From Flavobacterium sp. ACN6 (GTDB lineage Bacteria; Bacteroidota; Bacteroidia; Flavobacteriales; Flavobacteriaceae): a stretch of DNA of 64,000 nucleotides. Position 1 is the first letter of the stretch, and every line of letters starts with the position of its first letter. The stretch lies in assembly GCF_002304005.1 (NCBI RefSeq), contig NZ_MRCQ01000005.1, positions 62,001 to 126,000 of the forward strand, read 5' to 3'. Below the pieces are notes generated by a model that was not told the DNA's origin, ran no database searches, and saw nothing but the letters and a program-made list of their open reading frames with translations. Shown piece after piece: positions 18,733 to 27,860 of the stretch. The position numbers and the translations under genes were made by a program.

Positions 18733-19908
18733 TTAAATAATTGCTGTTTCGTCTTCGTGGTGGTGAGCATGATCATGATCTTGAACAGCCATACCAATAA
18801 ATAATGATGATAACATCGTGAAGATAAACGCTTGTAAAAATGCAACTAAAACTTCAATAACAGAGATAAACAATGTTAAACCTAATGAGATTGGCAAATC
18901 TGCTGCTAAATTTTTACCTACGAAAATCATAGCAATCAAACTCATAATTACTACGTGACCTGCAGTAATATTTGCATACAAACGAATTAATAATGCGAAT
19001 GGTTTTGTTAGTGTTCCTAAAACTTCAATTGGAGCTAAAATAATTTTCATTGGAACTGGTACTCCTGGCATCCAGAAGATGTGTCCCCAATAATCTTTGT
19101 TTGCACTAAATTGTGTAATTATAAAAGTAAATGCTGCTAAACAAACTGTAATAGCGATATTACCTGTAACGTTAATTCCTAGCGGTGTCATACCTAATAA
19201 GTTTAACAACCAAACAAAGAAAAATACAGTTAATAGGTAACCCATATATTTACGGTATTTTTTCTCTCCAATATTAGGAACAGCAATTTCGTCTCTAATA
19301 AAGATAATAAGCGGTTCTAAAACTCTACCAAATCCAGTTGGGATTGGTCCTTTTTTATATGATCTTGCTAAACCAGTAAACATTATAAATAATAATACTG
19401 AAACGAAAAGCATTGACACTACATTTTTTGTAATAGAAAAATCTAATGGTTTTTCATTTTCTGGATGTCCGTGCTCATTAAAGTTAATTGTGCCGGCAGC
19501 ATCTGTTTTGTAAATTTTACCGTGAACTAATTTGTAGAAGTTTCCGTCAACCTCTGCAACTGTTTCACCGTGGTGTAATTTTGAAGAAGAGAAAATTTTC
19601 AATCCACCATCAATAAGGATAACCGGTAATGAAAAACCGTATTGTTTGTTTTCTTTCTCATCTGAGAAGAATACGAAGTCGTGAGAGTCTTGTAAGTGGT
19701 GATCAATAAAAGCATCCACTTTTGCCTTTGGATCAAGAGCAGCGTGCTCTCCTTCCTCAGGAGCATTATGCGAAACTACTTTCTCTTCATGAGCTGTTTC
19801 AGTTTGAACATGCGTTGAGTCATTCTCTGGATTTGCAAAACCCATAATTGGTAGAGAAGCTACAAAAGCGGCAAGAATAAAGCTGAGCGGTTTGTTTGAA
19901 ATCACCAT
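18733..19908 (-). CDS. atpB: ATP synthase F0 a subunit with Bacteroidota-type N-terminal extension
   Basis: 391 residues, well above the approximately 270 of E. coli. A signal-peptide-like start (MVISNKPLSFILAAFVASLPIMGFA) is followed by about 120 acidic, His-rich residues, then the a-subunit helices with the essential arginine in LLIRLYANITAGHVV. The C terminus ends with another His/Asp-rich tail (HDHAHHHEDE). The extension is known from other Bacteroidota; its function is unclear. First gene of the atp operon proper, with its own promoter at 19951-19979. Confidence 0.95.
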   Translation of the reverse strand: MVISNKPLSFILAAFVASLPIMGFANPENDSTHVQTETAHEEKVVSHNAPEEGEHAALDPKAKVDAFIDHHLQDSHDFVFFSDEKENKQYGFSLPVILIDGGLKIFSSSKLHHGETVAEVDGNFYKLVHGKIYKTDAAGTINFNEHGHPENEKPLDFSITKNVVSMLFVSVLLFIMFTGLARSYKKGPIPTGFGRVLEPLIIFIRDEIAVPNIGEKKYRKYMGYLLTVFFFVWLLNLLGMTPLGINVTGNIAITVCLAAFTFIITQFSANKDYWGHIFWMPGVPVPMKIILAPIEVLGTLTKPFALLIRLYANITAGHVVIMSLIAMIFVGKNLAADLPISLGLTLFISVIEVLVAFLQAFIFTMLSSLFIGMAVQDHDHAHHHEDETAII

Positions 19909-19950
19909 ATCGTGGAAAATCTTATTTTTTTACGTTTCTAAAATTTGGTG

Positions 19951-19979
19951 CAAAGGTACATTTTTTATTAATATTCAAA
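19951..19979 (-). promoter_or_regulatory. Promoter of the atpBEFHAG operon
   Basis: Minus strand: TTTG (19976-19979), 17-nt spacer, TACCTTTG (19951-19958). Both match the Bacteroidota -33/-7 pair. The -7 box ends 42 bases before the atpB ATG at 19908. Confidence 0.75.
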
Positions 19980-20026
19980 AGGATATGAAAAATTATTTTT
20001 AAACCTTGTTTTAAAGAATTGTTATT

Positions 20027-20419
20027 TTAACGCTTTTCATTTAATAATCGGACAGTTAAAAGCGTCTGAAATAACAAAAACAGCACAAATGTTATAAAAA
20101 AACTAATCTTTTCAACATCGCTTTCTCCAGTTTTAATTTTTAAGATTGGCTGCAGAATTAAATATCCTAATAACATTTGTGTAAAAGTTCCAAATAAAAA
20201 GGCCATTCCGACGATTTCAAAATTCTTCTTTTTTACTATTAATAATATAAGGTATAATAAAGCCGATATTCCGAAGAAAAATAAATACAGTAATTCTAAA
20301 CTATAATGAAAGTTTTGAATATTAATTTCACAAAAAAAGAAAATTGCTTTGTGAAAAACATAAGTAGTCAAAGTAAGACAAAATAAATAAAATACAAGTT
20401 TGTAATTTTTTAAAAGCAT
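20027..20419 (-). CDS. Small membrane protein at the atpI position
   Basis: 130 residues with four predicted membrane helices (about 8-28, 40-62, 70-93, 105-125). No motif that I recognise. It lies between atpZ and the atpB promoter, the place where many bacteria encode AtpI, which has a similar four-helix outline, and it is on the same strand. An AtpI-like assembly role is a guess from position and topology; it could be an unrelated small membrane protein. Confidence 0.65.
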   Translation of the reverse strand: MLLKNYKLVFYLFCLTLTTYVFHKAIFFFCEINIQNFHYSLELLYLFFFGISALLYLILLIVKKKNFEIVGMAFLFGTFTQMLLGYLILQPILKIKTGESDVEKISFFITFVLFLLFQTLLTVRLLNEKR

Positions 20420-20477
20420 TTGAAATAATTTTTGCGCAAAGATGCAACTTTTATCTCAAAGCTATTTTTACTCACAA

Positions 20478-20705
20478 CTACTTTGTCTTATTAATATCAT
20501 TTACCTGGCGAATTACATTGTATAATGCAAGTCCAACACCAAGCATTACAAAAATGGTATTGTAATATACCTTGGGACTTGGATGATTTTCGTCAAGCCA
20601 AGTTCCAAAGTAAGAGAACAGAAAAATAATAACTCCCATTTGAAAAGGAATATTAATAAATGCAAGCCATTTATTTCTCCTATTATTATTCGGCTCCTTT
20701 TCCAT
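20478..20705 (-). CDS. AtpZ/AtpI family protein
   Basis: 75 residues with two membrane helices (about 16-34 and 47-64) and the family pattern FQMGVIIFLFSYFGTWLDE followed by a second helix FVMLGVGLALYNV. AtpZ-type proteins are encoded just before F0 genes and are linked with F0 assembly or magnesium handling. Its start codon lies 20 bases inside the end of the bactofilin gene, so the two are probably translationally coupled. Confidence 0.85.
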   Translation of the reverse strand: MEKEPNNNRRNKWLAFINIPFQMGVIIFLFSYFGTWLDENHPSPKVYYNTIFVMLGVGLALYNVIRQVNDINKTK

Positions 20706-21084
20706 CTTCTAACATTATTACTTGATTGGAGTGAGCCAGCATGGTACAGGTTGCAGTGAAGTCAGCCCCAGGCTCTATAGAAAGTTTTCCTACTGCTACT
20801 TCTCCATGTATTTGGGCAGTCGATTTAATATTAAGAATTTCAAGTACTTTTATTTTTCCATGAAATTCTCCTTCAATGTCTGCATTATTACAAATAATTT
20901 CTCCTTTGACTGATCCTTTGGCTCCTATTACAATTTTTCCTTGTGAAGTGAAATTTCCAATTAGTTCGCCGTCTAATCTAAAATCGGCTTTTGAGACTAT
21001 GTCTCCTACTATTGATGTTCCTTCTACAATTCGATTCGTTTTTCCTAATTGCTCTGTGCCGCTTTTTTTTACTTTTTCAAACAT
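20686..21084 (-). CDS. Bactofilin (polymer-forming cytoskeletal protein)
   Basis: 132 residues with the bactofilin beta-helix core: GTSIVGDIVSKADFRLDGELIGNFTSQGKIVIGAKGSVKGEIICNNADIEGEFHG, that is repeated short strands with G at turns. Bactofilins self-assemble without nucleotide into filaments that scaffold envelope or motility machinery. Two bases after sprE and overlapping atpZ, so it belongs to a sprE-bactofilin-atpZ unit. Confidence 0.92.
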   Translation of the reverse strand: MFEKVKKSGTEQLGKTNRIVEGTSIVGDIVSKADFRLDGELIGNFTSQGKIVIGAKGSVKGEIICNNADIEGEFHGKIKVLEILNIKSTAQIHGEVAVGKLSIEPGADFTATCTMLAHSNQVIMLEDGKGAE

Positions 21085-21086
21085 TA

Positions 21087-23699
21087 TTATGGGGTTTTTG
21101 GGGTCAAATAGGCATCTAGGTTCTTTTTAATTTGAACCACTTTGTAATTATCACTGGAAATAATAACTGCCGGATGTGCAATTTTATATTTTTTGTCATC
21201 TCTCAAAACTCCCGCAACGTCTTTTGCGTAAGCTTCAGATTTTAAACCATGGATAATTACAAAACTTTCAGATCGATTGTATTTATCAAAAGAAGTTGTC
21301 AATCGTTCAAAATTTTCAACTAATAAAAATACTCTAATCGCTTCTTCAATTTGTTTAAGCGTTTTAGTGTCATTATTAGGAACTGCATATAAAATTTTCC
21401 AGCTTTTGTTATCTTCTGTTGTAAAGTTTAATCTTTCTAAAGCAGGGACTTGTTTCTCCAGAATTTCTCTGGCATTTTTACCCTCTTCACTATTCGGATA
21501 ATTATCTGCTGCATTTTCGAGACCTTTTTTATACGCTTCCAAACCATTTACTTTACCTAAAGTATTGGCTTTTAATAATTCATACTTCGAAACAATATCA
21601 TCACCAGAATATTGATTTATCAAATTATCAATATTGGCTAATACCTCTTCAAATTTTTCTTCCTCAAACAGTTTATACCATTTTTGGTATTCTTTGTCTG
21701 GACTAGAATTTGGATCGTCTTCCTTATTATTTAAAATCTGAGCATATCTCGACCCTGGATATTTAGACGAAATCTCTGCTTTTATTGCTTCGGCTTTTTG
21801 CGGATTTGTAATTTGATAAATTTTATACAAATTGTACATGGATGGCAGCACCAGTTTTTCTTCTGGATTGTTGCGTAACAATTGTTCTAATTTATCGCTG
21901 GCCAAATTATATTCTTTAAACTTCTCCTTATATATAAGTCCTAATTGATAATATGCAAAATTACGTTCCTTACCAATACTGTCCATAGCTGGCTGTGAAG
22001 TAGGAAGTTGTTGTACATAAAATGCAACAGTATATTTTTCTGCCACAACTGTATCTTTTAATACGTTTGCAGCGTCTTGAGTACTAATTGTATCATTCAT
22101 TGCGGCACTATTCGCATCTTTTATTCCTGCCAATCTCCAGTTACTTCCTAATGTTCTGGTTCCCCACATTTTTTTGAATTGCAGTTTCCCGTAAGCAACA
22201 GTTGTTGGGTTATAAAAATAAAATGTGCTTGCATTATCATTAGTCCCCATTGGCATGCCGATACCGTCTGAATCTAATTGTTTCCCTACAGACTGCGGAT
22301 TAACAGCGCCACTTCCTGAAACCTCTGCTTGCGAATTCAAATTAATATTGGCTAAACGCTCTTTTTCTTTTTCTTCTAAAAGTCGTTTGGCTTCGTCTTT
22401 CTTTTTAAGCTCCGCAATATAATTTTCGAAATACACCTTTTTTTCTGTCGGAGGCATATTGAATACCATGATAATACTATCGTTACGTTTTGCAACGGCC
22501 TCGTATTTAATTACATTATCAAGATTTTTTCTGTTTTTTTCTATGAAAGCATATTCTCTTGTTTTTGAATCGAGTTTTACCAAGGTGCTGTCATAATACT
22601 TCGCTGCCATTGTATAGTTTGTATTTTTAAAATACATATTTCCAATGTTTCTATAGGCAGAAGCCATTAAATAAGGGTCTTTTGATTTTCTTCCTAAAGA
22701 TTTATTATAAAATTTTAAAGCATTTTCCTGATCTTTTTTCTTATCATAAAACACACCCATTTCATAAAAAAGAACATCATAATAAGGACGGTTCTCACGA
22801 TCAGTAACTAGCTTATTAAATGTTTTTAAAAAGATGGTATCGTTGTCTTTTTCATAATCGAACATCTGTGCCTTTCTAGCATAGGCGTGCATCATATATT
22901 TACGATCTGCTTTTCGATTTAAGTCGATTACGGCATTATAAAAATAAATTGCACTATCTCGTTTTTCTTGTTCCTGATACATTTGACCAAGGATAAAACG
23001 GTATCTAGCACGTTCTTCATTCTTTTTGGTAAACTGCTCTGCAATTCTCAGTTTGGCAACTGCGCTGTCTTTTTGTTCTAGATTTAAAAAAGCTTCCGCC
23101 AAAAGAGCATTCGCATCAGCAAAAGTTTGTTTGTCTAAATCTGTATTTTTAAGTAAAAGTTTAATGTTTTTTAAAGCAATAGCGTCGTTTCCTAGACGCA
23201 TATTGGTTTTTTCACGCCAGATTTTAGCGGTGTAAATATTACTACTGTTTGGATATTTGTATAAAATATAATTGAATGCCTCAACCGCCGGAATAAAACG
23301 CTGATCGTAATATCTCGCTTTACCAAGCATTAAATAAGCTTCGTCAATTTGTGAGTTTCTTTCTCTCCCGCCAATATTCATGGAGTGCTTCTGAATGGCT
23401 TTGGTCGCCTTGGTTTCAGCGCGTTCAAAATCAGGATTTTTAGCTTTTTCCCCTTCAGAAAAATTTTCGTCAAACTGCATTTTTTCAATAGGCAGTAATT
23501 TCCAAAAATTATCCTGATTATTGGCCTGAATAGACTGTAATCCTTTATCCAGACCAATTCCTCCATTGTATAAAATATTATATTTTGTACCAACAGAGTG
23601 CGATGTTCTAGACAAAAAAGTATTTTTTTTGGTAGAACAAGCTATCAAAAAGAATAAAAAAACGAAAGTAAAACTATATTTAAGAGTATTCTTTTTCAA
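21087..23699 (-). CDS. sprE: SprE/PorW, TPR lipoprotein of the type IX secretion and gliding system
   Basis: 870 residues. Lipoprotein signal MKKNTLKYSFTFVFLFFLIAC with Cys21, then SRTSHSVGTKYNILYNGG, characteristic of SprE/PorW, many TPR-like helical repeats to about residue 400, a charged linker, and a second TPR-rich C-terminal half. In F. johnsoniae SprE is required for gliding and T9SS secretion; the P. gingivalis equivalent is PorW. Start is TTG at 23699. Transcribed toward a bactofilin and ATP synthase genes. Assignment rests on start sequence, size and architecture. Confidence 0.88.
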   Translation of the reverse strand: MKKNTLKYSFTFVFLFFLIACSTKKNTFLSRTSHSVGTKYNILYNGGIGLDKGLQSIQANNQDNFWKLLPIEKMQFDENFSEGEKAKNPDFERAETKATKAIQKHSMNIGGRERNSQIDEAYLMLGKARYYDQRFIPAVEAFNYILYKYPNSSNIYTAKIWREKTNMRLGNDAIALKNIKLLLKNTDLDKQTFADANALLAEAFLNLEQKDSAVAKLRIAEQFTKKNEERARYRFILGQMYQEQEKRDSAIYFYNAVIDLNRKADRKYMMHAYARKAQMFDYEKDNDTIFLKTFNKLVTDRENRPYYDVLFYEMGVFYDKKKDQENALKFYNKSLGRKSKDPYLMASAYRNIGNMYFKNTNYTMAAKYYDSTLVKLDSKTREYAFIEKNRKNLDNVIKYEAVAKRNDSIIMVFNMPPTEKKVYFENYIAELKKKDEAKRLLEEKEKERLANINLNSQAEVSGSGAVNPQSVGKQLDSDGIGMPMGTNDNASTFYFYNPTTVAYGKLQFKKMWGTRTLGSNWRLAGIKDANSAAMNDTISTQDAANVLKDTVVAEKYTVAFYVQQLPTSQPAMDSIGKERNFAYYQLGLIYKEKFKEYNLASDKLEQLLRNNPEEKLVLPSMYNLYKIYQITNPQKAEAIKAEISSKYPGSRYAQILNNKEDDPNSSPDKEYQKWYKLFEEEKFEEVLANIDNLINQYSGDDIVSKYELLKANTLGKVNGLEAYKKGLENAADNYPNSEEGKNAREILEKQVPALERLNFTTEDNKSWKILYAVPNNDTKTLKQIEEAIRVFLLVENFERLTTSFDKYNRSESFVIIHGLKSEAYAKDVAGVLRDDKKYKIAHPAVIISSDNYKVVQIKKNLDAYLTPKTP

Positions 23700-23788
23700 T
23701 AGAAAAGAGTTTAAAACAGATAACTACTAAAAATTGATTTTAGTATATTGACTTGTAAAAATACGCTTCTTTTTGTAATATGGAATAC

Positions 23789-24484
23789 TTATACTGCAAA
23801 AAACGATTCTAGTTCCTGAAGGGTCTCTTTTGAAGTCTGAATATCTTTTACAATTTCGCCTTTATTAAGTGCAACAATTCGGTCGCAAACTTCAACCGTA
23901 TGCTGTAAATCATGACTTGAAACCAAAACAGTTACATTTGGATTATCGGCCAGTTCTTTTATAATTTTTTTCAACCTGCTAACAGTTGTCGGGTCCAAAT
24001 TAGCAAAAGGTTCGTCTAAAATGATTACTTCAGGATTTCCTATAAGCGTTGCAATTATGCCCACTTTTTTCTGGTTCCCTTTAGATAAATCTCTCAAATA
24101 TTTTTTATTGTTTAAAATTTCTCCATTGAAAAATTCTTCATGCTGTGCCAATAAAGCATCAACATCTGCTTTATTCTGATGGCGAAGATCTCCAATAAAA
24201 TAAAAATATTCTTCTGGTGTTAAATATCCTATCAAAAAGCTTTCGTCAAGAAACGATCCTGTAAAAGATTTCCAGTTTTCGCTGGTATTTACCTGAATAT
24301 TGTTGTTTATAACATATCCTTTTGAAGGCTGAATCAAATCTAAAAGCAGACTGAAAAAAGTCGTTTTTCCTGCACCATTATTTCCCACTAATCCGAAACT
24401 TTGCCCTTTTGGAATTTCAAGATTTTCAATATTTAAAACTGTTGTTCCGTTATAATTTTTGATAAGTTGATTTACTTGTATCAT
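23789..24484 (-). CDS. ABC transporter ATP-binding protein
   Basis: 231 residues. Walker A GNNGAGKTT (34-42), signature LSKGNQKK (133-140, an LSGGQ variant), Walker B VIILDEP (153-159) and switch His191 in SSHD are all present, so it should be active. It lies 114 bp after the DUF5687 membrane protein on the same strand, which is the usual partner; together they look like an exporter of unknown substrate. Confidence 0.92.
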   Translation of the reverse strand: MIQVNQLIKNYNGTTVLNIENLEIPKGQSFGLVGNNGAGKTTFFSLLLDLIQPSKGYVINNNIQVNTSENWKSFTGSFLDESFLIGYLTPEEYFYFIGDLRHQNKADVDALLAQHEEFFNGEILNNKKYLRDLSKGNQKKVGIIATLIGNPEVIILDEPFANLDPTTVSRLKKIIKELADNPNVTVLVSSHDLQHTVEVCDRIVALNKGEIVKDIQTSKETLQELESFFAV

Positions 24485-24598
24485 ATTAATTTTAGATTTT
24501 AGATTGTTGATTTTAAATTAAAAATCTATTGCTTATTTATAGATTTTAGTTTTCCATTTGATAAATTATCTCATTATCAAATTGGCACATTTTCTAAT

Positions 24599-26059
24599 TT
24601 AATTCTTTTGTTTATAAGCACTTATTGTACTGTACTTCTCTATTTTATATCTTTTTTCAATTAATGAAAAAACTTTTTCTTTAAAGATAAATCCTAAAAC
24701 GCCGGCTCCGGCAACAAGACTTAAAGCAACTGTTTTATCTGCAAAATGAAGTCCGAGCCAATAAAGCAAAAGCGGTAAAAATATTTTTGGCAGTGATAGA
24801 AGCATGGCACTCACATTAAAAGCTTTTTTATCTCCAAAAGCTCCTCCAGCGTTACTTAGATCAATTGGCGTTTTGGTAAATGCACCGCCTAAAAGAACTA
24901 AATGTGAATTGACTCCAATGTTATAAATCGCTCCAACAACTATAGTTAAATAAGTCTCCCAACCATATAAAAGATAAAAAGAAGCCAAAATTGTAGAGAT
25001 AAAAGTAGCAATAACTATAAGCCACCATTTTGAAGTAATGTAACCGCGATACGGAACATTTTGAGTCATTAGTAATTGATAATAAGAACTATCCCAGCTT
25101 GGAACAAACTGACCAAAGACAAATAAAAATCCTCCTGAAACAAATATTCCTGCAAAAATCTGCATAGCCGCCGGCTGATGAGAGTTTCCAAAAAAGATAA
25201 ATCCATAAAATAAAAAGAGAACACTCATGAAAATAGTTGTTTTGGATCTTTTATTTCTTTTGATCAATTTAATGTCATTTTTAAGAAATGTTCCTAAAGT
25301 TCCAAACTGATTCAGCCAAGAAAAGTTTTCTGTAGCTGCAATATCTTGTTTTACAGAAAGTCCCGCATCCAAATATAAATTTGCTTTAAAATACTTAAAG
25401 GTAAAAGCGTATAATCCGGCTAGAACTAAAATTGGAATTAAAAACAAACCATCAATATCATAAAAACCCTGAAAAAATGGAGTCGTAAATACTGTTACAT
25501 CAAATAATTTATAATATTGAGCTCCCGCTAAAGCTATAATTAGCGCTGCGAATAAGGCAAATAATTTATCGATGTTACTTAAAATAATATTCAGAAAATT
25601 ATTGATGTAAATTATTGCCATAATTCCTAAATTCCAAAACACTATTTCGACAACATCGTAGCCATTTAAAATCAATACAACCGAGAACGGGATAAAAAAT
25701 AGAGCGTGTACCCAATTAAAAAAAGACAATACTGTTTTGCCTAAAGAAAAATGAACAATTGTTGGTTTCTTAAATGGAAGAACCAATAAAGGTTTAATAT
25801 TTAAAACAGGAATGGACTGCAAGAGCAATCTAACTATTAAATCAAAAAGAAAATAATATATTAGAAATCTGTTAACTGTTCTTAATGGTTCCAATTTCAT
25901 ATCCTTAAGGATATAAAATGCTCCTACTCCCATTCCAATAAAAATTAAGGAAAAATAAATCATCAAAAATCCTATTATAATTTTCATTGTCAGGTTTTTA
26001 CCAAACGATGCCGATCTAATGAAAGCTTTCCATTCGAGGTAAATAAACTTTTTAATCAT
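24599..26059 (-). CDS. DUF5687 family multi-spanning membrane protein (ABC permease partner)
   Basis: 486 residues with roughly ten to twelve hydrophobic segments, starting MIKKFIYLEWKAFIRSASFGKNLTMK. The WKAFIRSASFGKNL start resembles ABC-2-type permeases. The family is found in Bacteroidota next to an ATPase, as here (23789-24484). Substrate unknown. A TACATTTG promoter element lies 34 bases upstream. Confidence 0.82.
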   Translation of the reverse strand: MIKKFIYLEWKAFIRSASFGKNLTMKIIIGFLMIYFSLIFIGMGVGAFYILKDMKLEPLRTVNRFLIYYFLFDLIVRLLLQSIPVLNIKPLLVLPFKKPTIVHFSLGKTVLSFFNWVHALFFIPFSVVLILNGYDVVEIVFWNLGIMAIIYINNFLNIILSNIDKLFALFAALIIALAGAQYYKLFDVTVFTTPFFQGFYDIDGLFLIPILVLAGLYAFTFKYFKANLYLDAGLSVKQDIAATENFSWLNQFGTLGTFLKNDIKLIKRNKRSKTTIFMSVLFLFYGFIFFGNSHQPAAMQIFAGIFVSGGFLFVFGQFVPSWDSSYYQLLMTQNVPYRGYITSKWWLIVIATFISTILASFYLLYGWETYLTIVVGAIYNIGVNSHLVLLGGAFTKTPIDLSNAGGAFGDKKAFNVSAMLLSLPKIFLPLLLYWLGLHFADKTVALSLVAGAGVLGFIFKEKVFSLIEKRYKIEKYSTISAYKQKN

Positions 26060-26093
26060 GGTTTATAGTTTTAGTTTCTTTGTAGTGAGAGAT

Positions 26094-26101
26094 CAAATGT
26101 A
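26094..26101 (-). promoter_or_regulatory. -7 promoter element TACATTTG for DUF5687 / ABC genes
   Basis: Exact TAnnTTTG match on the minus strand, ending 34 bases before the ATG at 26059. It is divergent from the promoter at 26165. Confidence 0.55.
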
Positions 26102-26164
26102 GGAAAACGTTACAAAAAAAGTTAAAAAAAATAATTTAGTGTCAATCATTTAATAGTGGTTTGC

Positions 26165-26172
26165 TACTTTTG
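26165..26172 (+). promoter_or_regulatory. -7 promoter element TACTTTTG for the reductase gene
   Basis: Exact TAnnTTTG match on the plus strand, 15 bases before the ATG at 26188. It lies within what would be the first codons of a longer frame opening at TTG 26161, so that longer start is not used. Confidence 0.65.
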
Positions 26173-26187
26173 CATAAAAATTCTAAC

Positions 26188-27240
26188 ATGCCTTCATTCT
26201 TAAAACTTATAATTAAAGAAGTAAAACGCGAAACTGCAGATGCGGTTTCTATACTTTTTAATGTTCCCGAAGAACTAAAACCAGATTATAAATTTATAGC
26301 TGGTCAATATATAAATTTAAAACTAACTCTTGACAATCAAGAAATTAGACGTGCTTATTCTATTTGCTCTGCACCTGAAAGCGGCGAATTAAGAATTGCT
26401 GTTAAAGCGGTAAAAAGTGGCCTTTTTTCTCAGTTTGCCAATACAATATTAAAACAAGGAGATGTTCTTGAAGTGGGACAGCCGGAAGGAAAATTTACTT
26501 TTGAGCCAGATGCCGAAAGACAAAAAAACTACGCAGCTTTTGTTGCTGGAAGTGGAATTACTCCTGTTCTTTCTATAATCAAATCGGTTTTAAAAAATGA
26601 GCCAAAAAGTTCATTTGTATTGGTTTATGGAAATAAAACTCCTGAAAATACTATGTTTTATCAGGAACTTCATGATTTACAATTGCAATATGTAGGCAGA
26701 TTTTTTGTGCATTATGTATTTAGTCAGGCAAAAGCTGAAAATGCTTTGTTTGGAAGAATTGAAAAATCTGCTGTGAATTTTGTTTTAAGTAACAAACACA
26801 AAGAACTTCAGTTTGATAAATTTTTCTTGTGTGGACCAGAAGAAATGATCAATACGGTTTCTGATATTTTAAAAGAAAAAAATGTAAAAGAATCGGCTAT
26901 TAAGTTTGAGCTCTTTACATCTTCTTCTGAAGAACACGTAATTCAAGGTTCTCAAGAAGGACATACTAAAATTACGGTTTTAGTTGATGACGAAGAGACT
27001 ACTTTCGAAATGTCTAAAAAACAAACCATTCTTGATGCTGCTCTAAAACAAGGAGTTGATGCTCCGTATTCTTGCCAAGGCGGTATTTGCAGCAGCTGCT
27101 TAGGACGTGTTACAACTGGAACCGCAGAAATGACGAAAAACTCTATTTTGACTGACAGCGAAATTGCAGAAGGTTTGATTTTAACATGCCAGGCGCATCC
27201 AACATCAGATACTATTTATGTGGATTACGACGACGTTTAA
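26188..27240 (+). CDS. FAD/2Fe-2S oxidoreductase (PaaE-like ferredoxin-NADP reductase)
   Basis: 350 residues from ATG 26188. Three domains in order: FAD-binding barrel with RAYSICSAP, NAD(P)-binding domain with GSGITPVLSIIKS and FFLCGPEEMI, and a C-terminal plant-type 2Fe-2S ferredoxin with cysteines 296, 301, 304 and 334 (CQGGICSSC then LTCQAHP). It moves electrons from NAD(P)H through FAD and the iron-sulfur cluster to a partner oxygenase or other acceptor. This order is that of PaaE, the reductase of phenylacetyl-CoA epoxidase, but no paaABCD genes are near, so the acceptor is unknown. Confidence 0.9.
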   Translation: MPSFLKLIIKEVKRETADAVSILFNVPEELKPDYKFIAGQYINLKLTLDNQEIRRAYSICSAPESGELRIAVKAVKSGLFSQFANTILKQGDVLEVGQPEGKFTFEPDAERQKNYAAFVAGSGITPVLSIIKSVLKNEPKSSFVLVYGNKTPENTMFYQELHDLQLQYVGRFFVHYVFSQAKAENALFGRIEKSAVNFVLSNKHKELQFDKFFLCGPEEMINTVSDILKEKNVKESAIKFELFTSSSEEHVIQGSQEGHTKITVLVDDEETTFEMSKKQTILDAALKQGVDAPYSCQGGICSSCLGRVTTGTAEMTKNSILTDSEIAEGLILTCQAHPTSDTIYVDYDDV

Positions 27241-27257
27241 TCTTTAAATTAGAATAT

Positions 27258-27300
27258 TAAAAATTCCAACTTTTCAATTGGAATTTGGAATTTTTTTTTT
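27258..27300 (+). terminator. Terminator after the reductase gene
   Basis: Inverted pair AAATTCCAA / TTGGAATTT followed by an uninterrupted run of T, about 20 bases after the reductase stop. An overlapping inner hairpin (ATTCCAA/TTGGAAT) is also possible. Confidence 0.7.
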
Positions 27301-27321
27301 GTTTAATTACCTTATTCCTTG

Positions 27322-27352
27322 ATCTTTGTCAAGTTTGAAAATTGACAAAGAT
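27322..27352. repeat. TTTGTCAA palindrome, copy 1
   Basis: Perfect 11-bp arms ATCTTTGTCAA/TTGACAAAGAT with a 9-nt loop. Related to the hairpins at 27749-27781 and 61918-61950. Confidence 0.75.
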
Positions 27353-27374
27353 GTAAATTGAAATTTAATTGAAT

Positions 27375-27686
27375 ATGAGATCCGTAAGAGAAATTTTTAA
27401 AAGTAAGGACTATCTTTTAGAAGAACCCGAAGTTATAAAACTTGTAGAATATTGTGAGGAATTGCAGGATGAAATTGTTGAGCTTAAATTTGAGAAAACT
27501 TACAATAAAGAACTTGCAATGCTTGATATGCTGAAAGAAGTTATAAAAGGGTGCAATGACATTGAGAAGGAAAAAATGGAACACGAGCGTTTTGGTTATG
27601 AAGCACCCAATTATGAAGCTACAATTTCAAATCTTAAAAATTATATTTATAACCGATGTAAAGATGAAAAGATTTGGTTAGGATAA
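27375..27686 (+). CDS. Hypothetical charged protein, 103 residues
   Basis: Start ATG at 27375 preferred over a TTG two codons upstream. The protein is charged and predicted helical (EEPEVIKLVEYCEELQDEIVELKFEK), with no signal peptide, membrane helix or motif that I recognise. Codon use is like its neighbours, so it is probably a real small cytoplasmic protein. It is flanked on both sides by TTTGTCAA palindromes, and is separated from the reductase by a terminator, so it appears to be its own transcription unit. Function unknown. Confidence 0.6.
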   Translation: MRSVREIFKSKDYLLEEPEVIKLVEYCEELQDEIVELKFEKTYNKELAMLDMLKEVIKGCNDIEKEKMEHERFGYEAPNYEATISNLKNYIYNRCKDEKIWLG

Positions 27687-27748
27687 GAATAAACTCCAAT
27701 AAAAAAATTCCAAATTCCAAATTATGATTGAATTAGGAATATGTTTTC

Positions 27749-27781
27749 ATCTTTGTCAAAGTTTGAAACTTTGACAAAGAT
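27749..27781. repeat. TTTGTCAA palindrome, copy 2
   Basis: Perfect 15-bp arms (ATCTTTGTCAAAGTT at 27749-27763 and its complement at 27767-27781), 3-nt loop. Same core as 27322-27352 and 61918-61950. Confidence 0.8.
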
Positions 27782-27791
27782 TATCTCAAAT

Positions 27792-27837
27792 AAAAAATTC
27801 CAAATTCCAGTTATAAGTTTGGAATTTGGAATTTTTT
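27792..27837. terminator. Bidirectional terminator between convergent genes
   Basis: Perfect 18-bp arms AAAAAATTCCAAATTCCA and complement (27792-27809, 27820-27837), 10-nt loop, T run at both 3' sides. It separates the hypothetical gene from the convergent GT9 gene. Confidence 0.75.
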
Positions 27838-27860
27838 AGCTTCAAATATTTACACTTTTT

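Noticed and set aside
26188..27240. Phenylacetate degradation cluster
   Set aside because: Only the PaaE-like reductase is present; paaA-D and other pathway genes are absent, so the specific pathway is not supported.
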